DNA of 64,000 nucleotides from Hyparrhenia diplandra (GCA_015847255.1 JADLZK010007649.1:682001-746000), one strand, 5' to 3'. Numbered from the stretch's first letter, positions 33,204-46,290 are shown. Numbers and translations are program-made. Notes: generated from the sequence alone by a model not told the origin.

Positions 33204-35283
33204 AACTTGGATGCAAAAAATGAACAAGAAGCCCCGCTCGGTTGGATTGGGACATCAACACGAGCCGCCATCAACAATTCACACCACTAATAACTAACCA
33301 CAACTCAAATAAAAATCAGGCGGATGGAAAAAAAAGTAAAACTTTGAAGCACTGCTCTGTTGGATTGGGGCATCAATAGAGCATCCATCAATACCGCTCG
33401 GTTGGATTGTGACGTCGACTTGCAGCAGCAGCCAATGCCTACTCCACAAATGCCACACAACAGAGGAAATGACGACCAATCGTCGCTGCCACGCCCCAGC
33501 AGAAGCCACACCGGAGAGGGTCGATGTGCCAGCCACGTAAGTAGCTGAAGTGGCATCACCACCGCCAACCAAGCACCACGCCGAAATCCGGCCTCCCTCG
33601 GCATCGTCGCGCGTAGCCATCGCCAAAGCCCGGAGGGAGGGACGGCATAGACGAGGACCGCCCCCAACGCCACAGTCCCCGGCCCACGGCCACCACGCCG
33701 CCCCCTCACCATCTTGCCACTCGCCGACACCACCTTGCCTCACATGAACAACCGCCACCACCACTGTCGCCACCGCCACCCCCGACCTACAACCACCAAA
33801 CCAACCACCACCATCCTTGGCAGTCCATTAGCGGCACCCATAGAATAAACTACGCCGAGTCTCATGAAGCGACGCCTCCAAGGAGGGCACGAAGCCGAAG
33901 GCGCCGCCATCGCTCGTTCGTGTAGAATAGGGTTTTCACCCAGAGAACTCGAGCAGCGGACATGGAAGCTCCACAATGACACCCCCAACGGGGAGAGTGA
34001 TGCCCGAAGGCGCCATCGCCATTACCACCAGCAAGAGCGCTGGCAAAGGCTTTCGCCTAAACAAACAACCCACCACTAGTTTGTACCTCGCTGCCGCTGC
34101 AGCCTGGCAAATGGATAGCCCGACACAGCTCACAACACCACCATGGTGCCACAAGTGCGCCCTGCACCACCTCGGCCCACCACCACGGTGGTACCACACA
34201 GACCTACGTCGTCGATGGGGGGATGTCGCCGAGGGAACTACGCCGACCGCCACACCTCCGCTCCCTCCAAAGATATGCTCGCCACCAAGGACCTCACACC
34301 GGCACCGCCACCGCTACACCTCTATCGCCAGCGCAACGCCGACAGGGGACAAACAGACCACCAACGCCCACCACCACCGGCTCCTCCACCCCAAAGATCG
34401 CCAGAACCACCAAACCACCACCAAGCAACAACTCGCCACACCATCACCACCACCGAACACTGCCGCAACCGCCGCCGCCGCCACCTGCGCTAGCACCCCC
34501 CTAGATGCACAGAACTAGCCCAGAGGGGACCGGATTCGACCGTCGGAGGACCGGGCCCGCCACTCCCCAAGCCCCGGCTTTGGTGCCCCGACCGGCAACA
34601 ATAGGCACCCCATCCATCGCAAAGATCCGCACGCACGCAGCCCCGGCCCACCGACGCCGCCCACCACTACACCGCAAAGCGTAGGGGTGCTTGGAGACAT
34701 CATAACAGTGCAAAGCGTGAATTACGGGGAGCATCCATCCGGCCGACCAAGACCGCCCAGACCGTCAACTCCGCTCGCCACCCCAAACACAGTCCCGCCC
34801 GGCCCCGGCCACCACGCGGACGCCAATCCCGCCGGTTCCGACCGCCCTGGTGCTCGATCCGCCACCCGGCAGACCAGATCCGACCACCCCAGCCCTAGAT
34901 AGGACCTACCAACGACGCCGCCAACGCTTGGTTAAGGAGGGAACGGGGAAGTTGGGCGAGAAAGGAGCGCACACGCCACTCCTTTGTCACCACCACGATG
35001 GAGGCCCCCCGCCGCCACCATCCCCGGCAGGCGCGGCCCCTCGCCGGCGACCGCTCCGGTGCGCGGCGGCGCAGAGAGGAAGGCGAAGGGACAAGGCGAT
35101 CTTTGGAATTTGGCTTCCCGAGTCGCCGGCGTGGGGTGACGCGCGGGGCCGAGTTCGGTCGTAGCTCGTACTATTTTATTAAGAAGTTGAGAATTACAAA
35201 TTTGGTGCGGCGGGCCAAAAAAGTGAAACGTCTTATAATTTGGAATCGATAAAGTAGAAGTTAAAAATGATTATAAATATAGG
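33204..35283. repeat. GC-rich segment shared with 61187-63248
   Basis: About 2 kb, highly similar to the copy downstream of VWA copy B. It contains histidine/proline-coding CACCACC runs and long overlapping frames on both strands (for example 33976-34518) that are not conserved between copies, so I do not call genes. It ends with CGTCTTATAATTTGGAATC (about 35229-35248), like the far end of a Stowaway/mariner-like unit. Similarity between the copies stops near 35283/63248. Confidence 0.75.
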
Positions 35284-35520
35284 ATAAAAGGGCTTACGGT
35301 GGCGACGAAGGGGGTCAAGTCGGGTTACAATATCGAGTTGGCCAATCGAGAAGCGGTGGAGTAACTATGACAATGCCCCGTACTCCACATGCGAGACTTG
35401 TGCATGGATGAATTACGGGCTTCAACATCCTTCTCCTAAGCAAACACTTCACGAACTCCTATGATTCGTTTGTCCTCTACCTTGTCGTCAATCTTACCTT
35501 CACATGTGCCGATATCCGTA
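35284..35520. other. Spacer, nothing recognised
   Basis: Mixed-composition sequence between the end of the duplicated segment and the LTR-like inverted arm. No gene or repeat structure seen. Confidence 0.5.
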
Positions 35521-36240
35521 AAATAGAGGGGTGAGTACAAACGCATTTAGTAAGTCCAAACCAGGGGGTTGTAATTATTAAGGGTTTGGGCCCTAGCAGA
35601 GTCTCTAAAAATGCTCTCGCTAGTTCGGGTTATCTCATATTATCATTGTTGTCAAGGTCACCACAGGTTAGTCATCATCAATGTGTATTCTAATCATAGA
35701 TGTTTAGGCCTAGCATTTGCCCATCCCAAGGACGTGGCTATTCGAATAGATTTAAATAACTCTGCAGAGGTTGTACAATTTCCCCACACGATAGGCACTG
35801 CCCTTACCATCGCGACTTGGCTTAGGCAGGCCTAACGAAAAACCGCACCCGCTTGGTAGCCAACCTAGGTATATTGGTATAATCCTCACCACGACTTCTC
35901 GGGGATTGGAAGGATGACGCATCATCCTAGACAATATGGTGATACCAAATCACCCACGGCTTTACAGGTAGTACCTTATTACCCAACCAATATTGTCAAA
36001 CATCATACTCGAAATCATAATCATAAATATGTGCACCTAGCACTGCGCCACACGCACCCAAACATCTTACGTGGAGGATCACATAGCAACCACACCAACC
36101 GGACCATGGGGCCACTCTCCCCATGTCTGCTCCTGATAGGTCGCCCGCCCTACACCGGCCACATTGGTTCAAAATTATACCTCAACCCAATGGGGTGTGG
36201 AATCAAGCCGCCCCATCCCGGCGTGTGGCTGTACGTATTA
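35521..36240 (-). repeat. LTR-leader-like segment, inverted relative to 52285-52926
   Basis: AAATAGAGGGGTGAGTAC (35521) is the exact inverse of the sequence ending at 52926. Similarity continues through CTGCAGAGGTTGTAC and the GGACCATGGGGCCACTCTCC block to CCATCCCGGCGTGTGG (about 36225). The motifs look like the leader of a large grass Ty3/gypsy element. On this arm transcription would run on the minus strand. Confidence 0.6.
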
Positions 36241-37655
36241 TCGTACTAGGTAGAAGGTCTTTGAACCGGTCCTTAGGGAGGCGAGTATCTCTCCGCATGA
36301 ATCACGGGCGATTCCCGTAGTAATCCATCTCACTATGAATTACTATCACCCACCTCTTTTGTTGGTTAGGGTTCATTAGGCGATCTCATGTTACTCTTTA
36401 ATTATAAACGTATGAGTGCGAGATAACGTGGATAAGTACGTCATCCCGGCTTTAGCTCCATAGCTACGTTATCGGACTCATACCACACTATACTAGTCAA
36501 GTTATCATAGGTGAGCATCACATCTATTATCGTATGCTTTCCATATCTCATCAATAAACCGGGCATCTCGCCCCTCAATAATATCGAGCACTCGGCTCAT
36601 CAAGCACATAGCATTGCGGAGGATCACACAAGATTCGCTCCAACTTCATCTCATATTTCATTACATACGGTAATAGCCCATGACCTCGAGATCTTATCAT
36701 CATCATTATATCATTATTTAATTAAGGTCATGATTAGGGGGTAAGGACTTGCACAGGAGGTTCTTACGATCGGCACGGCGTCGTATCTACCTTCCCTCGG
36801 ACGGAAGCTCCTAATCGGGTCGATGTAGAACTACGGCGCGCACGACGATAACCTAGCTTGAACTAGAGCAACCAAAACAAACATAGAACATTATGGTGGC
36901 AATGGGTTAGATGCATAGGGCTAGATTTTAGATGAATTATGGAAGTCGTTTTCACGAGAAACGGAGTTAATTTGCATGAGATATGGATTTTATAATATTA
37001 ATCCCTAATTAAATTATTAGGTAATATTATAATATAATTTTATCATATAATAAAATTAGAAATAATTACATAATAAAATTCTATAAATCAAATAATGAAT
37101 TTACAAATTTCGGGAATTTTTCTAACACGGAAAGTATACTTATAATCTTACGTGTACAATAGTAGGGTAGTCAGTAGCAATTTACAAAGTGTACAAAGAA
37201 AAGCCTATCTACACGTGGGTGCCACGTGGGTCAGTGGACACCACCGTGGCAGCCACGTAGGCGCCCACGAGTGTCGTGGGGGTCATTTGGATGGCACCCC
37301 GCGGCAGTTTGCGGTGTGAGACGTAAGGGGTGACGGTGTCGGAAACTACGGTTGGTCCCCGTCGTGACGCCGTCACTATACGGGGACGGAGCCGTTAACG
37401 CCCCCGTCCGCCGCACTCACATGGCGGAGCCTCGCCGGGACTTCACCGGAATGGCGCTGACCTTGCTCAAACCTCACCGCAGAGGGTCCGTTGGACTCCT
37501 CTCGTCGCCCCAAACTGGTCGAGGTAGATGGTGGCGATGGGATGGTGTTCCTTCCATAGCGACGGCGGAGGTGGCGGCTTCCGACGGCGGTGGCGCCCGG
37601 GGTAGCCCTTCGTAGCACCGAGTGAGAGAAAAGAGGGGGAATCAAAAGAGAATGA
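36241..37655. other. Non-coding part of the left LTR-like arm
   Basis: Contains a very AT-rich stretch (36960-37110) and, at 37330-37640, GC-rich sequence whose minus-strand reading continues the 5' leader that starts at 50450. The Tat-type element inserted at 37656. No supported gene. Confidence 0.4.
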
Positions 37656-37660
37656 GTTGG

Positions 37661-38134
37661 TGTCATCGGGTTTGTCGACGATAGTCTAGCGTGGGGTACC
37701 CGGCTAGTAGATTTGAGCGGTGAAGGTATGCTAGGCGACTAACAGGATGTTGCGTAACGAGCGAAGGACAAAACACACGGGTTTTACCTGTGTTCGGCTG
37801 CCTTGAGGGCGTAAAACCTACGTCCTGCTTAGATTGTATTGATTGATTTGAATTAGCTGTCCCTCGGAGGGGATCCCTGCCCTCCTTATATAATCCGGGG
37901 AGCAGGGTTACAGGTCGGATCCGTTCCGACAATATCTATCCTGATCGGTTACAATAGGAAAATACATAGTGATTACGATAGAGCTATACTAGGAAACTAT
38001 CTTGGCGTCCAAGTTTCGTCCGTGATCCGATAATTGCGGTCTTCTAGTCGCCAAGGGCTTTAACCGTCGTCCCGAGTCGGCCCGAGAGGCCTAACCCCGG
38101 TAGCCCGTGAGGGGATAGGGGTTTATCCCCCACG
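37661..38134 (-). repeat. 3' LTR of the Tat-type element
   Basis: Very similar to 49763-50238. Contains a minus-strand TATATAA box near 37887-37893. On the minus strand the sequence before the LTR is a CTCGGGGACTAGG purine-rich tract, as usual in this lineage. Confidence 0.88.
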
Positions 38135-39020
38135 CCTAGTCCCCGAGCACACCGTATGCCGCGGTGAGAGAGTCTTGACGTCTTAATTGCCGAGAGGTGT
38201 TGTCGACCGTCTTTATGCAGTGTCGACCGGGCTAGCCTAGCATCGACTAGCCTGGGACATCTCTTTGACCAGTCATTTTTGTTCCTGTAGCTTCTTTCCA
38301 TCGTGCCCGATCGGTCTAGTCTTGACGAGTCCGCTTCGGGCCGGATGCCGGGTGCTCCAAAGAAAAAATCTTTTTCTTTTTACCAAAGTGTGCCCACGTT
38401 AAGTGGACAAAAACACCGTTGAAAAAAATGTAGATGGAAAGAACTAGCACGATTCACCGTAGGTGAAGTGTGCCACTTAGTCCCCAAGCCTAGGAGTAGG
38501 TGAGTAATCACGCATCGCTAGGGTCATAAAAATTGTAAGAATTAGTCCCCGAGTAATCGAGAACCTAAGCGGTGCAAGAATGCAAGTCCAGTTTCGACGA
38601 TGCTCGGGGAGTCCCCGAGCACCTTATTTCTCGTCCGAACGTAGGAAGCCAATGCACCATGCATGAGTCAAGGTTTTGCCAGTACCGACCCAAAACAAAT
38701 CAGATCGTGCCATAAATGACAGAGGAGCTGTACTATCCCGAGTTTTTAGGGTGAATCGGGCGAGAATCTGCGCAGCCCAAGATATTTAAGAAATTGCCGA
38801 GAAGATTGCGCTTTCTCGCGCCCGACGGTTGTACAACGGCGGGATATCTAGTCAATTAATATGCAGATCATGTAGGGGAACAAATCGGGCGGAGGATCGA
38901 GGAAAAAGACGCGTGGCGGGTCCCCGATCGGCTAGCGTTTGGAAAGGTAATGATGGCAAGCGACGCCGCCGCTGCCGCACGCACTCGACCCGGGAAATGG
39001 GAGGCGCGGGCCTGGCGTGC
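38135..39020. other. Spacer between the antisense ORF and the 3' LTR
   Basis: Several AGTCCCCGAG/CTCGGGG motifs repeat here (38140, 38475, 38545, 38610). They resemble copies of the purine tract. No gene. Confidence 0.5.
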
Positions 39021-39065
39021 TGATTGGCCATGCACCAACCCCTAACCACGCCCGAGGCTATAAAT
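39021..39065 (+). promoter_or_regulatory. Promoter of the antisense ORF
   Basis: GATTGGCC (inverse CCAAT box, 39022-39029) and TATAAAT (39059-39065) lie about 270 bases upstream of the first ATG of the antisense frame. Both are on the plus strand, opposite to gag-pol. Confidence 0.5.
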
Positions 39066-39331
39066 TTCCGAGCCCCCGGGCCTTCTCGACTCATCCGCCC
39101 CGAGGGCCTCTTCATCTTCTCGAGTTCATCATCTCCAACCGTCTACAGTGAGCACCGGCTAGGGTTTGCGACCGCACCGGCGCTCTTCAGATCTCCATCG
39201 CCGCCTCCGCCGCGGCGGCTTAGTAATCTTGTAGATCTACCGATCTTGCGTGTTTGGTCGTTGAATGGAGTCGATTTGGCCATAGATTGTGCTTGATTTG
39301 TTTCTTGAACCGCAGACTCCACCGAGTTAGA

Positions 39332-42300
39332 ATGGATCGCCGTGCTCGCGGTGGGCGCGCCCCGGGCGGAGGTGCGCCGGGGGCCGCGGCGGAGTGAGCC
39401 GCCGGACGCGGAGCTGCTGGTGGACGCGCGGAGGAGCTCTGGCCGGGCGGACGCGGAGGGGCCGCCACGCGGGACGCGATGGGGATCCCGTGCCTTCGCA
39501 ACCGCGGGCCCCGCCATTCTGGATGGATAGGGAATGGCGAGCTCCCCGTCCACCGAGGGGACGGTGAGGGAACCGGGTTGATGCGGGCGTCTTTGCCGAG
39601 AGGGTCATCGCCGGCTAGCGGGTGCCGGAAGCCGAGCCGTACCCAATGCCGCAGACCGACGAAGTGGTGGTCTTCGAGAGCCACTTTGCGAGTGGATTCG
39701 GGATGCCGGCGCACCCATTCCGCCGGAGCTCCCCGGTGCTTTACGGGCTCCGGCCGCCATCTTCCTCCGAACGCCATCCTCGACATCGCCCTGTTCATCA
39801 CCCTTTGTGAGTGTTGCCTCGGCATTCTCCCCAACCCGAGCCTGTGGAAATATTTCTTCTATGTTGGGATGAAGGGCGATTCTGGGTCGCAGTAGCGGGT
39901 GGCGTGTTCATTAAGCCGGCACCGGGCAAACCAGTTTCCTTCGATTCCTTTGCCGTCGAACATTGCTCGCTGGTACACGCGCCGGTTTTACTTGCCTCAT
40001 TTGGAGGTTCCTATTCCAGCCGATCCCAACCGTGTCCCGGTGAGACGGGCAAGTTTGGAATGAGGAACCCACCGCCGACATGCCGCGCGTGAGGGAGCCG
40101 TTGGCACCGATTGATGAGCCGCATGTGGACGGCATCGATCTTGCCCATGTGTTTGTGGAACGCCGGATCCGGCCGCTCAGCGACGGGAGCACCCGGTTCC
40201 GGTACACCGGGCTGAACGATCCGACTCGCGAGTCGTCTGAATTCCTGCTGTCGGCGGAGGTCCAGGATCGGGTGGCAAAGCTTCTCCTGACTGGGGGAGT
40301 GCCGCACGATCCACGGGCGGTGCCAATGTTCTGTGCCGGGAACCCTCCACCGCTGGTAAGTACACGCTTTGATGATATTGTAGCATGCTGCTGTAGAACG
40401 CAACCGTATTGTTGTTGATGTTTGTTTTGCAGATTCATGGAATGACGAGGAGTCGTTATTTCTCCTTGTCGCCCGAGGAGGCTGCCGTCGTCCGCGCCGC
40501 GCTCGCAAGGCGCCTGCCGTCCCCCGCCTCCCGCACAGCGTAACGGGAGGTGCGGAGGATGAGACTACAGCGAGTGCTCGGGCCCATGGCAAGCGTCCGC
40601 TGGAGACCCCTCCCAACCTCGCATTTACTCGGCGAAGGTGACGGCCGGTCGAGGACCTCGTTTCGACGTGTCATTTATGCGACCAAGATTTTCTTCTTGT
40701 GGAAGAACCGCAAGCTTTTATCGATTCTACGCTTATGTAAGTAGTGTCCGATTGATCTCCAAGTCCTCGATCGTAGTTGCATTGCTTCATCGATTCACGT
40801 CCGTGTCTGAGGACTGTGGGAGTGAGAACGCCCGGTGTGCCGGTCGACCCACCAAGAGCGCCACCGAGCCGCATGGTGATGTCTCAAAGACCGCGGAGTG
40901 GAGGGGCTCGCAGCGGCGGCGGCTCGGGAAGTCGCATCCGTGGTCTTCGTTTTGCCAACGTGTAAGTTATACTTTTTGCCAAGTATAACCGGTTGTTTGA
41001 TCGATTGAATGTTGTATGAACCGTGTGTTGGTGCGGGGGTCGGTCGTGGGACCCCATGAAGCTACCGAGCGCAATGAGCACTCGCCACAAGGCGAGCCAC
41101 CCGCGCCGGCGCAGCACCAAGAGGCCCCGGAACAAGAGGAGCCATCCCCGTTGATCCAGGCCCGGCATCGCCTCGTGAGGTTGCCAGGGCAGCGTGAACT
41201 TTCGCCTGGGGACGCACAAGAGCCCTTGGCGCCGAGTCCCGGCGGCCGCCATGGTGAATGACCCAGAGGCCCCCTCGACGACATCCGGATCCCCGGGCGA
41301 GGACCGGGGAGATGGAAGAGGTGGGCGAATGGGATGATGCACCGAGGCCCCAACGCCCGAAGAGGAGCAGGAGTGGGCCGACGTCGAGGAGGAGGACGAC
41401 CCGACGCGCATAGCCCGCCAAGTGGAGGAGGGAGCCAGTCGTCTGCGCGTAAGTCCCCTGTTCTCTTTGTTGTTTCAGCCCGTTCGTTGCCCGCATTCTT
41501 TATAAATTTCATGTTGCTTTATAGCATATCCGTGAGCGAAGAAATTGCTCGCTACGCGAGGAGCCGGGAGGAATGTCGTGGCGCTCTTTGAGGCCAGGCG
41601 GGCGCGGGATGAGCTCTCCCGCGAGCGCGACCGCCTTTCGAGGAACCGGCGGTGCTCGCGGTTGAGAGGGACCGCTCTTTGGCCGGCAATGGAGATGCAC
41701 GGCGCCACGCCTTTGGCGCAGAGAGGGCAGCTGGGCCGCCGAGCACGAAGTCCCCGAGGTTGAGCACACCCGCCAAGATCGCCAGTCGCTCGGGTTGCTT
41801 TCGGGAGAGCAAGGCGCCGGAGGAAGAGCGCACTCGACCGGGCCGTCGATCGCCGGCGTTTTGAAGAGGAACGATCGAGGCGTGCTGCCCAGAGCAACGG
41901 GCGCGCCAGAGCCACGCAAGTGCTTGGTAAGCATCCCGGTCGACTCAAAGATCTGATCTGGGATCATCATAGCTAGATAGATTAGTAATAAAAATTATTG
42001 AAACACCGATGTCGTGGTACCTTACAGAACACGAGGCGTCCCTGGAGACCCTGCAGCGTCAGCTCGTGATGGGAAATCAGCTGATCGAAGAGTTGCGTGA
42101 AGAGCTTCGGAACACCACCGCCGACCGCGACTGTATGTTCTCTTTCTACAGAATAATTTTTTTTTTTTGTTCGTAAAATTTAAATAGATGGATGTGCTAA
42201 CCTTGTCGTGTTTGTATTGCTTAGCCTTGCACGCGGCCTCCAGTCACCATATTCGCGACCTGGAGGTCGAATCTGCTCTGTGGAGGGGCCGTACGCAAGG

Positions 42301-42640
42301 TATGATGCAGGGTGTTGCGCCAATCCTCGATGCCATTCATGGCTACGCAGTTGGCGGGGCCGCTCCAGGGGAGGCGCCGCCGACCACCGAGCACAACATG
42401 GAGCGGCGTAGCGCGGCGGCCCGGGCGAACTTCATGGAGTTCACTCGCCAGGCCACACACGCGATGCCGCCGACACGCCCGGCGGTGGCGTGCTCCCATC
42501 ATCCCGAGGCGGTTGGCGCTGCGCCCGCCTAGGCTACGCGCGCCGGACGACGGAGGAGGGTGCTCTGCGATTCTTGCGCGAGGAGGCCGACGAGGCGGCG
42601 GCGACTTTGGCCGATGAGATGAACCCACCGGCTTTGTGAT
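39332..42640 (+). pseudogene. Antisense ORF of Tat elements (putative gypsy-type transposon domain, PF04195-like), broken
   Basis: Function unknown; found only in Tat-lineage elements, opposite to pol. The frame starts MDRRARGGRAPGGG at 39332 and soon shifts. The conserved domain is visible at about 39640-40065: VVVFESHFASGFGMPAHPF, then ILDIALFITLCECCLGILP, then a WYTRRFYLPHLEVPIPADP-type motif. A clean GT-AG intron lies at 40356-40432 (GGTAAGTA to TTTTGCAG). Other likely introns end at about 41478 and 42224. The C-terminal part (41540-42500) is rich in arginine, glutamate and leucine, like a coiled coil. Several frameshifts make it non-functional here. Confidence 0.7.
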
Positions 42641-43699
42641 CTGGCGATGGTTAAGTCCTGGGGTGAAGTTGCCCCGTGCATAATACTTTGCTTCTTTTGG
42701 CCGTAGCAAGAAACAGTTAGTGAAAAACAATTAAAAACACTTTATATTCTAGCCGAGCCACGCCCGGATGTGGGTGGCATAACTAGCTTAATACTTTGTT
42801 TTTACTTACATAATCGTTCTAGCATGCATACGATTATGATGTGTCGATGAAGTGTAGATTGTAGACGAAGAAGGGGTCACCTATGGTAGACGCCAATCCT
42901 AGCCTTAACGCGCCGGTATAGCCGCAAAGAAGGAGTCACGATGCTCGTGCAAGCTATTGGGCTGTTCGACTACGTTAAGGAGTTATCTCCCGGTCGTCGG
43001 TCTATGCGGGAGTACACCGGTCAAGATATCGCTAAAAACGACCAAGTACGAAGACACGCTCTAGGGGGTCCGGTGACATGAGAGCATGGTCGAGCATGGG
43101 AATAAATTGTAAAATTTGCAAGAAAATGTAACCATGTCAACGAGCTCAAACAAATTTCATTAATATGCGATAGTAAAAAGGAAGTTGGGATAATACAAGC
43201 TGGCTTACAAAGTCCCCGACTCACGGGTAAAATCGCCGAAGATGCTCGATATTCCAAGAATTTGGGATGTCAATGTCATCCATTGTTGTTAATCGATAAG
43301 CTCGGCCAAGTGACCTCCTTAACTTTAAAGGGGCCCTCCCAATGGTCGCCTAGCTTATGAACGCTCTTCGTTTCCTTCGAAGGACAAGGTCGCCAACGCG
43401 AAAAGCTCGTCCTCGAACATTGCGATTATAATATCGTCGATGCCCTCGAGGTACTTAGCATTCCGTGTGCAACATTGCGGTCGGGTTTCCACGAGTGAAA
43501 TTAGCTCGTCTTCGCGAGTAGCGTCCCGAAGTTTCTTCATCAAAGTTCTCCACACGTGGGAGCGGCGATGTCGGCCGATAGGACCGCTACGAACCGAACA
43601 CCATGAAGTATGGGGAGACACCCGTGCTACGGCGGGCTGTGTGCGGAGTCCCCGCACGGCGAGGGGGAGCTCTTTAAGCCATCGACCGGGGTACTTTCC

Positions 43700-44330
43700 G
43701 GCCGGGTCGGAAGAGTCATTTCCTTAATGCCTCCGGGATCATACCATTAGCCCGCTTCGGCTTGTCCGTTGGCGCGGGGGTGGGCGACAGATACATATTT
43801 TACTCGGATCCCTTTATCTTCACGTAAATCCCGAAGCGACTACCGGTGAAGGTGCTTCCAAGGTCCTGTGATGATAGAGTTTGGGATACCAAATCGATGG
43901 ATCACTTCTTCGAGCATTTCAACGACTTTGTGTTGGTTAGCGTCGACCAACGGGAGATACTCGATCCACTTGGAGAATTTGTCGACCATGACGAAGATCC
44001 ATTTGAAACCGCCAGGCTGCTTTAAAGCGGTCCCTATGGCATCGAGTCCCCAAAGACGAGAATGGCCATGCCGATGGAATTGTTTGAAGCTCATTTGCCG
44101 GCACATGTGTTTGTTTAGCAAAAATTGACGGCCGGCATAACGGCGCACTAGTTGCTCGCAGACGCCTACTGCTGTCGGCCAGTAGAATCCTGCCCGGAAG
44201 GCCTTGCCGACCAGGGTGCGAGAAGCTGCATGATTCCCGCATATCCCTCTATGAATTTCCTCGAGCGTTTTTATACCGTCTTCTTCGAGATGCACTTTTG
44301 TAGGACTCGATCTCCTATGTTTTTCCCGCA
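43700..44330 (-). pseudogene. Integrase remnant of the Tat-type pol
   Basis: Minus-strand reading includes EEIHRGICGNHAASRTL (first histidines of the zinc site), AFRAGFYWPT, WGLDAIGTALKQPGG with the first catalytic aspartate, and VDKFSKWIEYLP. The region normally reading TDNG is altered to a TGPW context at about 43870. Further pieces (AHPRANGQAE, about 43745-43780) keep the glutamate region but in another frame. Confidence 0.82.
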
Positions 44331-45300
44331 TTAGAAAGCCATCGACGAGGGGCGTAGTTCTTGCTTCGCCGAACAAGACGCTCTTGCTCGATCCTGTCTT
44401 CTGGCACAAGGGCCTCCAGTAGGTACTTGATAATCGGGACCCGCCAATCTTCGTCAGCGGTATTGGCCATTGTGGCAACAATATGGTCGGCTGTCTCAAG
44501 AGGAGCCCCGGGCGTAGGATCACTAATGGTCGGTTTCCAAAGATCTTCGACGAAGAGGCCGGCCGGTATCTTTGCCCGAGAGGAGCCGAGCTTAGAAAGT
44601 TCATCGGCACCTTGATTGTAGTCCCGAACTACGTGATCAAAGCCGAGGCAGTAGAATTTTCCTTCTAGCTTGCGTATGGCCGCTACGTATGCGTCCATCT
44701 TCTCACTCTTGCAGTCCCAATCTTTGTTGACTTGCTTGATGACCAAAGCCGAGTCCCCGAATACCTGAGCGGGCGGATTCCAAGGCGGATTGCGATGCGA
44801 AGACCGTGAAGGGCGGCCTCATATTCCGCGGCATTGTTAGACGCCGGGAAGTGAATTCACAGGACATATCGGAGCGTGTCCCCTGAGGGTGATATGATGT
44901 ACACACAAGCCCCCGGCCCATCAATATTAAGTGAGCCGTCAAAGGACATCGTCCGGCGTTCTCGTGTGTCTTTGAGGGGAGTCTCAGTCCGATCCACTCG
45001 CAAATGAAGTCGCCAACGCCCGAGACTTGATCGTGCTCCTATTCTTGTACTCAATGGTGAATAAGCTGAGTTCAATTGCCCATTTGCAAATACTGCCATT
45101 GGCATCCTTATTACGAGAACATCCCCCAATGGATAGTCCGACACCACGGTGATCGGGTGCAGGTCGAAGTAATGGCGTAGCTTTCGGGATGTAATTAGGA
45201 TTCCGTAAAGCAATTTCTGTATGTGCAGGTACCTTTGCTTCGAATCATTGAGTACTTCGCTGACAAAGTAGACCGGCCATTGGATGGGGTACACATGCCC
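44331..45300 (-). pseudogene. RNase H remnant of the Tat-type pol
   Basis: Minus-strand frames carry WPVYFVSEVLNDSKQRY (about 45225-45280), the first aspartate in MSFDGSLNIDGPGACVY (about 44905-44955), and VRDYNQGADELSKLGS (about 44580-44630), the last conserved motif. The frames are not continuous. Confidence 0.82.
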
Positions 45301-46290
45301 TTCCTCCGCGCGCTTGACAACAAGGGCGTACTAACCACTGGTTGGTCGCTGCGATGTAGAGCAAGATATCTCCCTCTCCGTCATTTGGGGCCACCAACAC
45401 TGGTGGTGTGGTAAGAAACTTCTTGAAACTGTTGAAGGCTTCTTGAGCCTCGTTGGTCCACCTGAAAGCTTCCCCTGCACGTAAGAGTTTGAAGAAGGGT
45501 AGTCCTTTTTCACCGAGCCGCGCAACGAAGTGACTTAGGGCGGCCATACATCCGGTAAGCTTCCTCGGACATCTTTGACGTTTCGGGCGGTTGCATTCGC
45601 ATGATGGCGCTGATTTTCTTAGGATTCGGCTCAATGCCACGCCCTATCGACGATGTTTCCAAGTAGGTTACCCGAGGGGACACCAAAACGCACTTGCCCG
45701 GATTTAATTTCCACCGGTACTCGTTTAATTTGGAGAATACCTTGGCAAGGTCGTCAACCAGGGATGAGGCATTCTGGGTCTTCACCATGACATCGTCGAC
45801 ATAGGCCTCGAGCGAGGTCGGGAATAAGATCCCCCAGGCAACCCTGGATGGCTCGCTGGTAGGTAGCCCCCGCGTTTTTGAGTCCGAACGACATGGTATT
45901 GTAGCGATGGCGCGAATGGAGTGATGAAGGAGGTTTTCTCTTGGTCTTCGACCGCGAGGGCGATCTGGTGATAGCCCGAGTAGCAGTCCAGGAAACTAAG
46001 CAGTTCGCAACCTGCAGTGGAGTCAACAACCTGATCTATACGAGGGAGACCGAAAGGGTCTTTAGGGCAAGCCCTATTGAGATTGGTATAATCAACGCAC
46101 ATCCTCCATTCATCATTCTTCTTTTTTACAAGGACCAGATTAGCTATCCAGTCAGGATGATACACTTCGCGAATAAAACTGGCAGCTAACAATCTAGTTA
46201 CCTCGGCTTTAATAGCGGCTGACTTTTGCTTGTTGAAGCAACGTCTTTTCTGAGCGATCGGCTTAGCCGTCGACTTGACTCGTAGGTGGT
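45301..46290 (-). pseudogene. Reverse transcriptase remnant of the Tat-type pol
   Basis: The frame 45782-46192 reads WRMCVDYTNLNRACPKDPF and LLSFLDCYSGYHQIAL, both standard RT motifs. The catalytic YVDD sits in YVDDVMVKTQNASSLVDDL (about 45745-45805) in another frame. Motifs such as YRWKLNPGKC follow. Frameshifts near 45890 and 45800 disrupt it. Confidence 0.86.

Noticed and set aside
33976..34518. 180-residue histidine/proline/threonine-rich frame
   Set aside because: The matching region in copy B (61950-62500) does not keep the frame; it follows from CACCAC-type repeats.
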